A stretch of 64,000 nt of DNA from assembly GCA_033851915.1 (NCBI GenBank), contig JAWSVM010000001.1:310001-374000 (forward strand), read 5' to 3'. The position numbers and the translations under genes are program-made. Shown in pieces: positions 44,408 to 54,800 of this stretch. The first letter of the stretch is position 1. Every line of letters starts with the position of its first letter. This DNA is from UBA1672 sp033851915. GTDB lineage: Bacteria; Pseudomonadota; Alphaproteobacteria; Micavibrionales; Micavibrionaceae. Under the pieces are notes generated by a model that made no database searches, had not been told where the DNA came from, and saw only the letters and a program-made list of their open reading frames with translations.

Positions 44408-46417
44408 ATGTCTTCAAAGTATAATCACTTGCTACTCTCTGCTTGCTTGCCTGTTATGGCTATGGCTGTTTGCTTACCAACACCTGCGTTTGCCGGCTTT
44501 GAATGGACACCACCTGAAGAAACAATACCAGCTCCTCTTCCATTAGAAACATTAGAATCATTGGAGCCTACTCCACCGCAACCTGTTCTATCTGAGCCAC
44601 TACCTGAAATGGAAATGCCTGAAGACACTGCAGAGCCTGCCATTCAAATCAAAGTTTTGGATGATGACATGGAAATGGACAAAAAAGTCGATGAGGCAAT
44701 AGAAAACGCAATTGATATGGGCGAGCTTAATGACAACAAGCCCGTAGAAGAAACAATTACAATCGAATTAGAAGATGAAATTGAAGTTATTACAACAGAA
44801 ACACCTGTTGAAGACATGCCTAAAATGGTTGAAACAGCCACAGAAGTTGACGTCGCGGTCGAAGTTAAAGAAGACGTCATGGAAGACGTAACTCCGGCGC
44901 CACAACAATCAACATCATTATCCATCAACCCTTATCCATTGAAAGAGGGCGCGGAAAAAACATCGCAAACGGAAACACCTGTTGTTCTGCCTGCTGATTC
45001 AGACAAAGATCTGGGCGACCTAACCGCAGAGGACGTGAACATCACGGCAACAAAAACACAAGCAGCAGCACAAGAAGAAATTTTCTGGAATGAAACAGAA
45101 ACATTCGATGTGATCGAAGGCTTTGGCAATGACATGCCTTTGGCACTTGCTCTACGACAAATTGTACCGGCTCAATATGCTTTTTCTTTTGGGAAAGGTG
45201 TAAACCCCGGAGCGATCATTTCCTGGACAGGTGGACAGCCGTGGAACAGTGTTCTAACTGCCGCGCTTGCGCCTTTGAATGTCGCATTCACACTAGAAAA
45301 CAAAAAACTACTGCTACGTTCCGTGGAGGCCGCCGTGCCTGTTGCAGAAAAGCCCATCGCAGAAGAGACACCACCTTCAGAAGAAGCCAGCATGTCAGTT
45401 GAAGACACGATAGACGATGTGATCGCCGCCGAACAAGAAGACGCTGTAGCGGAAATGCCCGCAATAGAAGAAAGTAAAGCAAGCGAAATGATCGTTATTG
45501 AAGATGTCGGCGCAAATCATGCGCAAAGTGCGGCAATCTCTACGCCTGCACAAAATATCAAAAACAACGCTTTGCAAGATGCTACCGATGCAACGGCAAC
45601 TGAAGCTAAGGCCGCCCACGCAGAAGACACTGCACAAGCAGAGCCGATTGATATTATCGAGACAGCCAAAGAAGCAGAGACCGTCGAAGATATTCTCGAG
45701 CCTTTAGAGCCGATATTAAAAGTAGACAACGCAGATGATAATATTTCAATTAAGCGAAACAGCATACAAGACCCCGGTGAGATAGAAGCAGAACAACCTG
45801 TTATTACTGAGCAACCGAAAGCCGCGACGCTTTTGGAAGAAAAAAAAAATGAAGTAGCAATCTTAAGCACAGAGGCAACGCCAACTGATACATCAAACAC
45901 TATTGATTATACTAAAGCGGCTCTGGAGCAGATGACTGCGCAAAAAATTGTTGTATTAGACACGCCGACAGAAAGCGCACCCAATCAAATCGCGCCAACT
46001 GAGCCAGTCATTATTGAGGATGTTGCCGAAGCCGTGGAAGCACCGGCACAAATCACCATTCAAGAGGTTGCCGTATTAGACGCACCTGTCATTACAGACA
46101 ATGCAATAGAAGCTGCGGATCTGGATGAAATCATGCCATCATCATCTTTTCGTATGGAGCCATCTGACACGATCAAGATATGGGAGGCTGGACGAAAATC
46201 CAATCTACAGAAAATCCTTCGCCAGTGGAGTGATAAAGAAAACATAGAACTGGTTTGGAACGCGTCTGACAATTACGTGCTGGATAAAGATATCTTCATC
46301 AGCGGCACTTTCAAGAACGCAATTGATATACTCTTCTCCAAAGGCCTTAAAAACCCGCCAAAACATGTTTTGGCACAGGCACCATCCTATAATTTGCGCA
46401 TTGAAGACGGCAAATAA
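44408..46417 (+). CDS. Pro/Glu-rich periplasmic protein with two TcpQ/STN-like domains
   Basis: 669 residues. Sec signal ending in PAFA (about residue 29). Long disordered acidic stretches (about 35-230 and 310-570) are rich in Glu, Ala, Pro and Thr. Two folded segments stand out: about 233-305 (ALALRQIVPAQYAFSFGKGV ... LTAALAPLNVAFTLENKKLLLR) and 588-669 (WEAGRKSNLQKILRQWSDKE ... FKNAIDILF), both of the secretin-N/TcpQ type. The second has the classic W-x-A-G-x8-L-x2-W spacing. TcpQ proteins belong to type IV pilus or conjugation complexes at the outer membrane. It may act as an outer-membrane-complex accessory. Confidence 0.65.
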   Translation: MSSKYNHLLLSACLPVMAMAVCLPTPAFAGFEWTPPEETIPAPLPLETLESLEPTPPQPVLSEPLPEMEMPEDTAEPAIQIKVLDDDMEMDKKVDEAIENAIDMGELNDNKPVEETITIELEDEIEVITTETPVEDMPKMVETATEVDVAVEVKEDVMEDVTPAPQQSTSLSINPYPLKEGAEKTSQTETPVVLPADSDKDLGDLTAEDVNITATKTQAAAQEEIFWNETETFDVIEGFGNDMPLALALRQIVPAQYAFSFGKGVNPGAIISWTGGQPWNSVLTAALAPLNVAFTLENKKLLLRSVEAAVPVAEKPIAEETPPSEEASMSVEDTIDDVIAAEQEDAVAEMPAIEESKASEMIVIEDVGANHAQSAAISTPAQNIKNNALQDATDATATEAKAAHAEDTAQAEPIDIIETAKEAETVEDILEPLEPILKVDNADDNISIKRNSIQDPGEIEAEQPVITEQPKAATLLEEKKNEVAILSTEATPTDTSNTIDYTKAALEQMTAQKIVVLDTPTESAPNQIAPTEPVIIEDVAEAVEAPAQITIQEVAVLDAPVITDNAIEAADLDEIMPSSSFRMEPSDTIKIWEAGRKSNLQKILRQWSDKENIELVWNASDNYVLDKDIFISGTFKNAIDILFSKGLKNPPKHVLAQAPSYNLRIEDGK

Positions 46418-46440
46418 GCAGATAAATAAACAGGCAAATA

Positions 46441-46467
46441 AAAAAGCGACAAACCCCGTCGCTTTTT
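46441..46467. terminator. bidirectional terminator between Dot/Icm and flagellar genes
   Basis: Perfect 10-bp stem aaaaagcgac / gtcgcttttt with a seven-base loop. A-tract and T-tract on both sides make it work for the rightward TcpQ-like gene and the leftward flgL. It marks the boundary of the inverted block. Confidence 0.9.
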
Positions 46468-46504
46468 ATACCTAAAATTACACGCAGCAAGCATAAGAAC
46501 AGCC

Positions 46505-47698
46505 CTATAAGAACCGCACCAAGCTAAGCCCTTGGATCAGCGAGGTTACGCTATATGAGGCCTCTAACTGGGTTTTCAATGTGATTATCCGCACAGAAAC
46601 CTCGTTAATATCGACATCTTCGACACTGCTGACTGTGTTTAACAATAAATTCTCTTGGCTAATATGCGACTGTTTCGTCTCATTCATCTGCGCGCGCACG
46701 GTTTCCATACGAAAACGGATCTGATCAACCTCATCAATTGACTCTGAAACAATCTTCACCATCGCATCAAAAAGTTTATAAAAATTAGCCTGCTGTTCTT
46801 CCGCTGTTACGCCCGGCGCACCATTCGCATCCACTACTCCCGGATAGACGCCATTTTCATAAACATCAACGACAGGTGGCAAATTCTCGTTTTTCATCAC
46901 GGCAAGTGCCACCATCATGTTCCTTAAGCTATTTTCATTCGCCAGAGTAGTATATTTAAATTCTGAAGTTTCATCCGCACGCACAAAGACATTTCCCGCT
47001 GTCCCGTTGCTTAAAGAAGAAGAAAAGCCAATCACGCTATCTGTTAACGCATTAGGATTGCCTGCCAAAGCCGTTCCATCTGTGATATCTGCAATCAACT
47101 CATCCGTTGTAATTGTGCCATCTTTCCAACTGACAATAAGTGTGTTGAGAGAGGCCTCCAACGTGCCTGTATCCGAGAACGGTTTTTGCGAGCTATCCGC
47201 GCCGGCTAATAAATAACGATCACCCTCTTTCGTGTTCAGAAGCTCACCCAAAAATCCGAATAAGTTTTCCGCATGATCAAAGACCGATTTCAAATCCGCA
47301 TCAACATTAGCGGATGTATTCCCAAAGATCGTATCTTCAATCTCCGGCGTTGCAGGATCATCATAGCGAACATCTTGCCCTGTTTGATGCGATCCTTGTT
47401 GCACAAGGCCAATCAAAGTTGATGAAAACTTTCTTGATTGTTCCTGAAATTCTGAAATCGACGTCAGAGTAAGAGATATTGTTGTATCTGCCCGCGTAAT
47501 ATTATCCTTATACACGGAAATAGAAGATATTTGAGTACGCGAACGCACAGAGGTTAGGGCATCCGTACCCAAACCGGAGTAAAATTGCGTCTTCTTGCCG
47601 GTCGCTAACTGCCCCGATAATTCAGAGAATAATACTTGCTGGGAATTTAAGTGCTCAATTTGCCTTAAAGCTTGCCCTAATGTTGATACGCCTGACAT
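46505..47698 (-). CDS. flgL: flagellar hook-filament junction protein FlgL
   Basis: 397 residues with flagellin-type N- and C-terminal helices: N-terminal LGQALRQIEHLNSQQVLFSEL and C-terminal NEVSVRIITLKTQLEASYSV (in parts). It joins the hook via FlgK to the filament. Start ATG has aaggag eight bases upstream. It follows flgK by 33 bases. It lies opposite to the Dot/Icm arm to its left and ends at the bidirectional terminator. Confidence 0.92.
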   Translation of the reverse strand: MSGVSTLGQALRQIEHLNSQQVLFSELSGQLATGKKTQFYSGLGTDALTSVRSRTQISSISVYKDNITRADTTISLTLTSISEFQEQSRKFSSTLIGLVQQGSHQTGQDVRYDDPATPEIEDTIFGNTSANVDADLKSVFDHAENLFGFLGELLNTKEGDRYLLAGADSSQKPFSDTGTLEASLNTLIVSWKDGTITTDELIADITDGTALAGNPNALTDSVIGFSSSLSNGTAGNVFVRADETSEFKYTTLANENSLRNMMVALAVMKNENLPPVVDVYENGVYPGVVDANGAPGVTAEEQQANFYKLFDAMVKIVSESIDEVDQIRFRMETVRAQMNETKQSHISQENLLLNTVSSVEDVDINEVSVRIITLKTQLEASYSVTSLIQGLSLVRFL

Positions 47699-47731
47699 GT
47701 CATACTCCTTCTTTTATAATATTTACAGGAT

Positions 47732-50128
47732 CTATACGATACTTATTAATTCATCAAAAATTTCCTGAACAACGCTGATAACACGCGCCGATGCAGAATA
47801 TGCTGTTTGCAAAACAATAAGATTCCCAAGTTCTTCATCGATATTCACGCCTGAATCATCCAGCAATTGCTGATGCAATAAGCTTTGCAACGTCCTTTCA
47901 TCCGCGCGGCGGGCATTAATCAATGCCAATTCCTGCGAAATCTCGTTAATAATTTTTTGCGCATAGTCATTCAATGATATGGACGTGGAAATCTCTGTGC
48001 CTGTATTCACGGAAGGCCCTAATAATTCAGAACGGAACGTCACAAACACGCCGCTGCCTACCTCTGTTTCCGATTGATATCCAATATCGATAATAGGGGT
48101 TAGATCTTCAATCGCGCCGCCGCCCAGAACTTGATATGTCCCAAATAAAGATTGCGATATATTAACCCCGTTATCCAAAGATGCGCGGCCTGCCGCTGTC
48201 CCGCCAAGCGCCGCACCATTGGTGACAAAAGGGCCGCCAATAATGGTGATATCACCACCAAAATCCGGATTGGTAAAACTGTTGCCTGGACGCATAGATA
48301 GAAAACCATCAGCGTCAATTTGCGCCACTAAGCCATCCACCGCATTTAATTTCGCCAGCAGTTCCACTTCCGTATCTGTTGGCACAATCGAAATGCGCAC
48401 AGCATCATTATTACCGACCTTCACATCAAAATACGGATCGTCAGCCTCGGACAAAGAAACAGCCAAGCCTAAGAAAGCAAAGCCCTGATCTGACATAGGC
48501 TCAACGCCGCTATTCACAATTTCAATATTACCCGCACTTTCGATGACCAATTCACCATTTGTGCCGATAGAAACAGCCGTGCCAAAATCTGCAACCGCCC
48601 CCGCCCAGTCAGGGTCTGCAATAATATGGTCAATCAAATCTTGCGCTGCGCTTGTTCCCGTTGAAACAACTGTCCTTAAATCAATTTCAATATCATAAGG
48701 GCCACCACCAAAGTCAGGATCATCAAACCGCAGGATAAATGTATCTGTTTCTGTTACGCCTGATCCAAAAACACTTGTACCACCCGCCGTAACAATATCG
48801 GCGATACTGGCATAATTGCTTAAACTAACGCCACTGGAAATTTTATTGCTAGAGGATAGGCCCAACCAATCTTGCAACGTCGTACCGCCCGTTGCCGCGG
48901 CACGGATATCAACAGACGTTGCCGCATCTTGGTTTACCGCCATCTGATATTCAGTAGCGCCGAATGTATATTCAATAACGCGACGAATAATATCATTCGC
49001 ACCGCTTTGCAATACGCCACCATATGTCCCTGTTTGTAATAATGACTTGTCTTGGATGATCGCCTCATTAACCTGAATATGGGAAGCGAACCCGATATAT
49101 TCCACCGGAACGACAGGATCTGTTGACGAATCAGGGGGGGTATCAGGGGGTATCGTACCGGTTTGGTCGGTGAATAAACGCAGGCCTTGCGCTTCAAAAC
49201 GCAACGCCAGTTTATGCGCAAGTTCATCCAGCTGCGCCGTTTGCTTCGGGAATATCGTGTCACGAAGCTCCATCAAGCCGCCCAGCTTACCACCGATATT
49301 CGCCTCAGTAATCTCGATCGCATTTGCATTTTGTGTGGGGTCACCAACAAAAATCCCTGCAGCTGACAAAGGGTAGGAAACAGATGCAGATAAAGGCGTT
49401 GGCTTGAAATACACCTCGGCCGCTTGTTCCGAGGCAAGCTCAACCCCCTCTAACGTCTGAACAACCAAAACACCATCGCCTCGTGCAAAAACGGTAATAT
49501 CAATCAATTCAGCAAGACGGTTAACGGCTTGGTCCCGCACATCTTCTGTTGCTGCAGTTGTGCGGCCTGCGGCTCTGGCAAAGCGGGCCTGAGTGTTGTA
49601 ATCCGCTATTTGATCCAACAGGTCATTAATGCTCTGCACAACAACGGAGGCTTCGCTTTGCGCATCGTTACGAAGGACAGAATAATAATCTGCCAAATCA
49701 TTCATTTTTCTGGCTGTGTCTTGCGCCTGATCAACAACATCGGTCAATAAAAACTGATCATCGGGGGAATTAGCCAAGGCAGCAAAAGCATCTTGTAACT
49801 TTGAGACTTCCCCTGCGACAGATACATTCGCAGCCGGCGCGCCGTGGAACTGATCCACGCGGTTTAAATATGTGGATTTCACGTCAAAAAAGCTAACCGC
49901 GCTGACTTGCGTCCATAAATCACGTTCAAGACGTAAATCAACATTACGCACGACTGTTCCACCGAGAGTACCGATCGAACGCCCATCAACGACCTGTGAT
50001 GTCTGAGGCAATATTTTCCGAGTATAGCCTTCCGTGCCTACATTGGCCACGTTATTAGCAATGATATCTATCTGCTGCTGGCTAACCCGCAACCCTGATA
50101 GTGCCGCACTTAAACTGGAAAGTCCCAT
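47732..50128 (-). CDS. flgK: flagellar hook-associated protein FlgK
   Basis: 798 residues. N-terminal flagellar-rod-type motif LSALSGLRVSQQQIDIIANNVANVGTEGYTRK is shown here as LSGLRVSQQQID and ANNVANVGTEGY. The C-terminus ends with the matching helix LIVLQTAYSASARVISVVQ. The middle is a long Gly/Asp/Thr-rich variable region, making it larger than the 550-residue E. coli protein. Strong aagga site. It lies 98 bases after the last of the five exported paralogues and on the same strand, so it may be read as part of their operon. Confidence 0.95.
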   Translation of the reverse strand: MGLSSLSAALSGLRVSQQQIDIIANNVANVGTEGYTRKILPQTSQVVDGRSIGTLGGTVVRNVDLRLERDLWTQVSAVSFFDVKSTYLNRVDQFHGAPAANVSVAGEVSKLQDAFAALANSPDDQFLLTDVVDQAQDTARKMNDLADYYSVLRNDAQSEASVVVQSINDLLDQIADYNTQARFARAAGRTTAATEDVRDQAVNRLAELIDITVFARGDGVLVVQTLEGVELASEQAAEVYFKPTPLSASVSYPLSAAGIFVGDPTQNANAIEITEANIGGKLGGLMELRDTIFPKQTAQLDELAHKLALRFEAQGLRLFTDQTGTIPPDTPPDSSTDPVVPVEYIGFASHIQVNEAIIQDKSLLQTGTYGGVLQSGANDIIRRVIEYTFGATEYQMAVNQDAATSVDIRAAATGGTTLQDWLGLSSSNKISSGVSLSNYASIADIVTAGGTSVFGSGVTETDTFILRFDDPDFGGGPYDIEIDLRTVVSTGTSAAQDLIDHIIADPDWAGAVADFGTAVSIGTNGELVIESAGNIEIVNSGVEPMSDQGFAFLGLAVSLSEADDPYFDVKVGNNDAVRISIVPTDTEVELLAKLNAVDGLVAQIDADGFLSMRPGNSFTNPDFGGDITIIGGPFVTNGAALGGTAAGRASLDNGVNISQSLFGTYQVLGGGAIEDLTPIIDIGYQSETEVGSGVFVTFRSELLGPSVNTGTEISTSISLNDYAQKIINEISQELALINARRADERTLQSLLHQQLLDDSGVNIDEELGNLIVLQTAYSASARVISVVQEIFDELISIV

Positions 50129-50226
50129 ATTGCTTCCTTACTATATACCGTAATCATCAAACCCGCTTTTGTGGGTTAATTACGATACATGCAAAGATAG
50201 TGCCAACAATCATCAGAGGCGGAAAT

Positions 50227-52056
50227 TTAAGGTAATCTTTCTTGAACTTTTTGCATGCCTTCATACATCGTCGAACTTACATTTTCAACATGTCTGGCAA
50301 GACCTTCCTCAATCAACAAAGAAGTTAACATTTCGCGGCGCAATAGAGATTCAAAACGATCTCTTTGATGCATAAGGGTAATCGCATCAATGGATGCCCC
50401 GATACGATCCACGTTGGCCGGCTTGTCATAAAGATTCGTATAGAAATTAGGATGCTGATAAATCTTTTTCGTCAGCACTTCCATTTGCGCGTAATAACTA
50501 GGACGAACCCCCAACACGCTTTCTATTTCATCATCTGTGCTACCGCTGCCGTTTTCATCTACAATACCGAACTCACGAAGCATCGCCTTCATATATCCCC
50601 AACCGGCATCTTCAGCCAAAATAGGCGGTGTAGACCTGATTATTTGAGAAGGTACAGGTGGCGCAGAGGCCGTTGCCGTTGTCGGTTGCCCCACCGGAGC
50701 ACTAGATTTCATACCAACAATATTGAGGAAGGAGCTATGCGCAACATTCATTTTTGCAGCAAAACTTCTAGAATTAAAATGCGAGCGAACATCACGATTC
50801 ATAATTTCTTTTTCCGGCATTTCGAAAACATTCGGAAAATATAAATTCTTTGCGAGCGCCACAATATCTGCCTCGTCATCAACCAAATCATTGTTGGCTG
50901 TTCCAAGTGTTGCGCCATCAGTAAAATCAACATCTATAGTCAATCTATTACCAATCATTCTGGCGTAATCTACGTCCTTATTAAACCGCAAACGCTGCGC
51001 AACTGTTTTTCCTCCGGTGCGCGGACAAATACCGGCGGCGGCACCATCAGCATCTCTCGGATCACAATAATAATCAGCATAGCTAAATAATTCGGCAAAT
51101 TGGCTCTCTTTAGGGCCATGGTCAGCACTGTTACCTGTGCTCGCCAAATACTGATTCATCAAAATCCTATTCAGCGCATGTTTGTTCAGCTCTGCCTTGG
51201 ACTCAGTATGCGCGATACTACGCATGAACGTTCCGATACGACACATTTGCTCACTCGGATGATAGTCCTTATGCGCGCGCGCGCGTAATTCCTGGTGCTT
51301 TCTCTGGGTTTTTAACTGCGCTCTGGCATCAAAGAACATACCAATGGCCTCTGTTTGCATCACCATAACAACAGACAGCTCTTCCGCCATTTCACGTAAA
51401 GCCCAGCTATATCTTCTGCGAACATCATTTCTATTAGAGCCACTACCATCCCCAAGGACAACTTCGACTTTACCTGATCCAAGGCGGTTAAAATCGCTGT
51501 CTATACCCGCACTTTGAAATGCGAGCTCAATTTGCCCGCTATATTCAGGCGCTGCGTTATCATCTTCTTGGTTATTATTAATTGAATCCGAAGCAAATAG
51601 CCCGGCCCAATCTGCGGTTAAATGTTTACTACGGTTGCCATTTTTAACAACAATATCGGAGAATTCATTTACACCGGATCCGGACACAGAAATCTTACCG
51701 GTATCACGATTCAGTCCCAACAATAAGTCCAGCGTTTCAGCAGAATTTTTCTCCTCACCAAGGCCGTTATTGGATTCCAAATGCAAGCGATAGCTCAATA
51801 ATCCGGTATTTTCCTGAATAATCGGTAATGTTAAATTACCATCCTCACCCAGAATTTCCTGCCCCTTTTCAACAACCACACCTCCGGCAAGAACTTCATA
51901 GGAAACATGCGTCCCTGCAAAGAAATCACTCAGAACAACGGCTGAATGCGATTGACCGGAAAAGTACCCTGCGCTATTTAGGGAGAAAAGACTAAAGGCA
52001 GCCAATGGTACACAAGCGGCCAAAAGTAAAGTTTTGCGTTTATATTTCTTCATCAT
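50227..52056 (-). CDS. exported paralogue 1 of five, with extra N-terminal domain
   Basis: 609 residues; last gene of the paralogue run before flgK. Start has an aagggg site. Signal-type hydrophobic segment at residues 9-29. Residues about 40-215 are a strand-rich extra domain absent from the other four. From about 225 it matches the family: QTEAIGMFFDARAQ, AHKDYHPSEQMCRIGT, YYCDPRDADG, NKDVDYARMIGNRLTID and RPSYYAQMEVLTKKIYQHPN, then NLYDKPANVDR. Conserved Cys positions (MC, YC, IC) are kept. It ends with a unique 40-residue helix. Function unknown. A weak hairpin at 50160-50177 lies downstream. Confidence 0.7.
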   Translation of the reverse strand: MMKKYKRKTLLLAACVPLAAFSLFSLNSAGYFSGQSHSAVVLSDFFAGTHVSYEVLAGGVVVEKGQEILGEDGNLTLPIIQENTGLLSYRLHLESNNGLGEEKNSAETLDLLLGLNRDTGKISVSGSGVNEFSDIVVKNGNRSKHLTADWAGLFASDSINNNQEDDNAAPEYSGQIELAFQSAGIDSDFNRLGSGKVEVVLGDGSGSNRNDVRRRYSWALREMAEELSVVMVMQTEAIGMFFDARAQLKTQRKHQELRARAHKDYHPSEQMCRIGTFMRSIAHTESKAELNKHALNRILMNQYLASTGNSADHGPKESQFAELFSYADYYCDPRDADGAAAGICPRTGGKTVAQRLRFNKDVDYARMIGNRLTIDVDFTDGATLGTANNDLVDDEADIVALAKNLYFPNVFEMPEKEIMNRDVRSHFNSRSFAAKMNVAHSSFLNIVGMKSSAPVGQPTTATASAPPVPSQIIRSTPPILAEDAGWGYMKAMLREFGIVDENGSGSTDDEIESVLGVRPSYYAQMEVLTKKIYQHPNFYTNLYDKPANVDRIGASIDAITLMHQRDRFESLLRREMLTSLLIEEGLARHVENVSSTMYEGMQKVQERLP

Positions 52057-52065
52057 AAACCCCTT

Positions 52066-53379
52066 CTAATCGCCTTTCTGCTCATTAAGTGACCGAAGAT
52101 CATCTTCAACCTTCCTCTGCAGTTGTTCCACTGATAGTTCCAACAGAACAGACAAAGACGCTTCGGTGCGTAAATTACTTTTAAATAAATCAAATTTCTG
52201 CATCAGGCCAATTGCTTGCATCGCAACGCCTTTACGCTCAACATTCGCGGGCTTATCATACAAATTGGTATAAAATAGCGGCGATTGGTAAGCCTTCTTC
52301 GTCAGAACTTCCATTTGCGCGTGATAACTTGGGTTTTCACCAACAAATGTATTTATATCCCCCGGAGGCATACCAAGCTCTTCCAAATACGAAACAATAA
52401 ATTCTTTTGATCCGACAGTTCCTTCTGTTTTCATCGCAATGATCGCATTAAAGCTGTTCTCAGCAACTTTAGTTTTTGCAACAACGGCGCGCATATCCAG
52501 ATAAGCCTTCTGAATATCGCTAACGCGTGCTTTATTTTGAAGGGCGTCTGTGTCTGCCGTATTAAAACTATCAAAACCGTAAAGGTTATTGGATAAAGCA
52601 AATATTTCTTCCTCAAGCTCTGACGCTGTGCCACCAACTGTCATGTTCACATCAATCGTCCACGGGTCTTCAAAAGTTCTCTGGAAATCGATATCCTTAT
52701 TCAATCGGCTTTTGTCTGCCGCAGTTGGTGCTGTCTTGAGGCAAATAAAACTCAAACTATTATTGTTGTCAAAGGAATCACAAAACTTATCTTTGAAAGC
52801 ATCCAACCTAATAGTCACATCAGCCTTTGATCCACCGGATCCACCAGTACCACTGTTACCGAGGAATCTGTCGAGTGACCTTTCACTCAAGATCAAAGCA
52901 TTCATTTCTCCCAAACGCTCTGATGCGGCCAAACTTTTTATACGTGTACCAAATTCACACATACCGATGCTTGGCTGATAATCTTTATTCGCACGTGCAT
53001 GCAGCTCTTGCAATAACCGTTGCGTTTCCATTTGTTCTTTAGCATCAATAAACATACCAATCATCATGACCTGCTGGGTACCAACGCCACCCAACTGATT
53101 TCCCATTTGTATAAAGAGGGGAAGCATATATTGTTGCCAATACGTAAAATCAAACCAGATCAGCTGATGCATCAATTCTAACTCAAAGGTAAGATGAAAG
53201 TTAATTTCCACCAGATCCTGAACCCACCCTGATGAGTCAGCAGAAAGTGTTTCAGATGTACAGTTACAACCACTACAACATATCGCCTCCGCATTTTTAG
53301 GCGACACAGTCAGCATAGCAAAAAGCACTGCACAAAATGCTATTTTCAAACCTATATATTTTCTAAAAAACCGTTTCAT
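52066..53379 (-). CDS. exported paralogue 2 of five
   Basis: 437 residues from the ATG at 53379, one base after the stop of paralogue 3; a GTG at 53388 overlaps that gene. Sec signal ends in AEA (about residue 32), giving a mature N-terminus ICCSGCNC with four cysteines in seven residues. Family blocks: MMIGMFIDAKEQMETQRLLQE, NKDYQPSIGMCEFGT, NKDIDFQRTFEDPWTIDV, NPSYYAQMEVLTKKAYQSPL and NLYDKPANVERKG. No known domain. Ends in a charged helix (LQRKVEDDLRSLNEQKGD). Nine bases separate it from paralogue 1. Confidence 0.7.
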   Translation of the reverse strand: MKRFFRKYIGLKIAFCAVLFAMLTVSPKNAEAICCSGCNCTSETLSADSSGWVQDLVEINFHLTFELELMHQLIWFDFTYWQQYMLPLFIQMGNQLGGVGTQQVMMIGMFIDAKEQMETQRLLQELHARANKDYQPSIGMCEFGTRIKSLAASERLGEMNALILSERSLDRFLGNSGTGGSGGSKADVTIRLDAFKDKFCDSFDNNNSLSFICLKTAPTAADKSRLNKDIDFQRTFEDPWTIDVNMTVGGTASELEEEIFALSNNLYGFDSFNTADTDALQNKARVSDIQKAYLDMRAVVAKTKVAENSFNAIIAMKTEGTVGSKEFIVSYLEELGMPPGDINTFVGENPSYHAQMEVLTKKAYQSPLFYTNLYDKPANVERKGVAMQAIGLMQKFDLFKSNLRTEASLSVLLELSVEQLQRKVEDDLRSLNEQKGD

Positions 53380-53380
53380 A

Positions 53381-54790
53381 TTATTCACTACTCACATCAA
53401 TGGCTTGAATTTGGTCTTCGATCTCTCTTTGCAGATCCATAACAGCCAACTCAAGTAGAATGGACGTGGACGCTTCATTACGTAGAGAACTCTTTAAAAC
53501 ATCGAACTTTTGCATCAATTTAATGGCTTGCAACGCCACTGTTTTTCTTTCCACATTGGCAGGCTTATCATACAAATTCGTATAAAAATCAGGATTTTGA
53601 TACAGCTTCTTTGTCAAAATTTCCATTTGCGCATAATAGCTGGGATTATCCCCTAATAATTTCAGTGTATCTGCCGCAGGAACGCCCAACTCTCTTAATA
53701 TAGATTGCATATAAGTTCGTGCGCTCATAGGAAGAGTGCTCGGCCCACTGCCCCCTGCCGTCAGAGGAGGTCGTCTATTACCCTCAGCCTTCATCGCAGA
53801 AATTGCATAAAAACTATTCTCGGCAACACTTCTTTTCGCAACGATAGAGCGCATGTCCATATATGCTTTTTGCATCGTTGTAAGCTCTTTACCAATATCA
53901 TTCACAAGCAATCGCGCAGGCACCCGAGGGAATGTTTTATGCGCGTATAAATTACTCACCATCGCGAGAAGATGTTCCTCATCTTCATTATGAATTTTTG
54001 GATTAACAGATGCCGAGACATCAAGAATCTCTTCATTTGTAAAATCCAATTTCATCGTCCAAGGAGAATCAACCAAAGTAAAATAATCAATATCTTTATT
54101 TACACGAACACGCGTATCTGCATCAAGGCCTGTCCACGCGACATCGGAACACGCCGAAGACAATGCACTGCCACGATCATGCTCATTACAGAATAAAGTT
54201 TTGAAATGCATGATACGAACATCATGGTCCAAATCATTCCCGTATGTCCCCGATGTATTCTGTTGACCTAACTGTCTGTCTTGTGAACGTTGCGCAAGGA
54301 TAACAGCTGTCACCTCACCACGTCTTTCCGTAGCGGCTATACTCTTCATAACAGATCCGAATTCACACATGCCGACACTCGGATGATAATCTTTATGAAC
54401 TTTTGCACGAATCTCTTGCAACAATCTTTGAGCATCCATTTGGCTTTCAGCATCAATAAACATACCAATCGCCATCGCTTGCTGGATGGCAACGGCCGTA
54501 AACTGTTCTGCTGCCAACATCATGGCCGGAAGAATACTTTGTTCCCACATTTCATGAACAATAAATTCCTCAAGTTCAATAAACTCGTCTTCGAGCTTTT
54601 CATCAAACTTATCTTCTGCATCTTTCCAAACACTACTGTCAATCAGCTTCACGGTGAGTTGACAATAAAAACAGATCGCATGGCTGGGTGTTGCAAAACC
54701 GAACAGAGTCGTACAGACCATCAGCGAAACAATAAGCTTCGCGAGGCGACAACGCGCATTTACAAAAACATCCAATATCTTGAAACCCAT
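53381..54790 (-). CDS. exported paralogue 3 of five
   Basis: 469 residues from the ATG at 54790 (a TTG at 54796 would add two; taagg lies in range). Signal ends in SHA, mature start ICFYCQ. Family blocks are strong: AMAIGMFIDAESQMDAQRLL, HKDYHPSVGMCEFGS, KSIAATERRGE, NKDIDYFTLVDSPWT, RSIVAKRSVAENSFYAI, NPSYYAQMEILTKKLYQNPD, NLYDKPANVERKT. A Pro/Gly linker (about 340-355) splits the N- and C-terminal halves. Closest in sequence to paralogue 2. No enzyme motif is seen. Confidence 0.7.
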   Translation of the reverse strand: MGFKILDVFVNARCRLAKLIVSLMVCTTLFGFATPSHAICFYCQLTVKLIDSSVWKDAEDKFDEKLEDEFIELEEFIVHEMWEQSILPAMMLAAEQFTAVAIQQAMAIGMFIDAESQMDAQRLLQEIRAKVHKDYHPSVGMCEFGSVMKSIAATERRGEVTAVILAQRSQDRQLGQQNTSGTYGNDLDHDVRIMHFKTLFCNEHDRGSALSSACSDVAWTGLDADTRVRVNKDIDYFTLVDSPWTMKLDFTNEEILDVSASVNPKIHNEDEEHLLAMVSNLYAHKTFPRVPARLLVNDIGKELTTMQKAYMDMRSIVAKRSVAENSFYAISAMKAEGNRRPPLTAGGSGPSTLPMSARTYMQSILRELGVPAADTLKLLGDNPSYYAQMEILTKKLYQNPDFYTNLYDKPANVERKTVALQAIKLMQKFDVLKSSLRNEASTSILLELAVMDLQREIEDQIQAIDVSSE

Positions 54791-54800
54791 AATCAAAACC

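Noticed and set aside
50160..50177. Hairpin between paralogue 1 and flgK as a terminator
   Set aside because: Short seven-pair stem with a mismatch on the minus strand and no T tract; it is more likely not a full stop for transcription.
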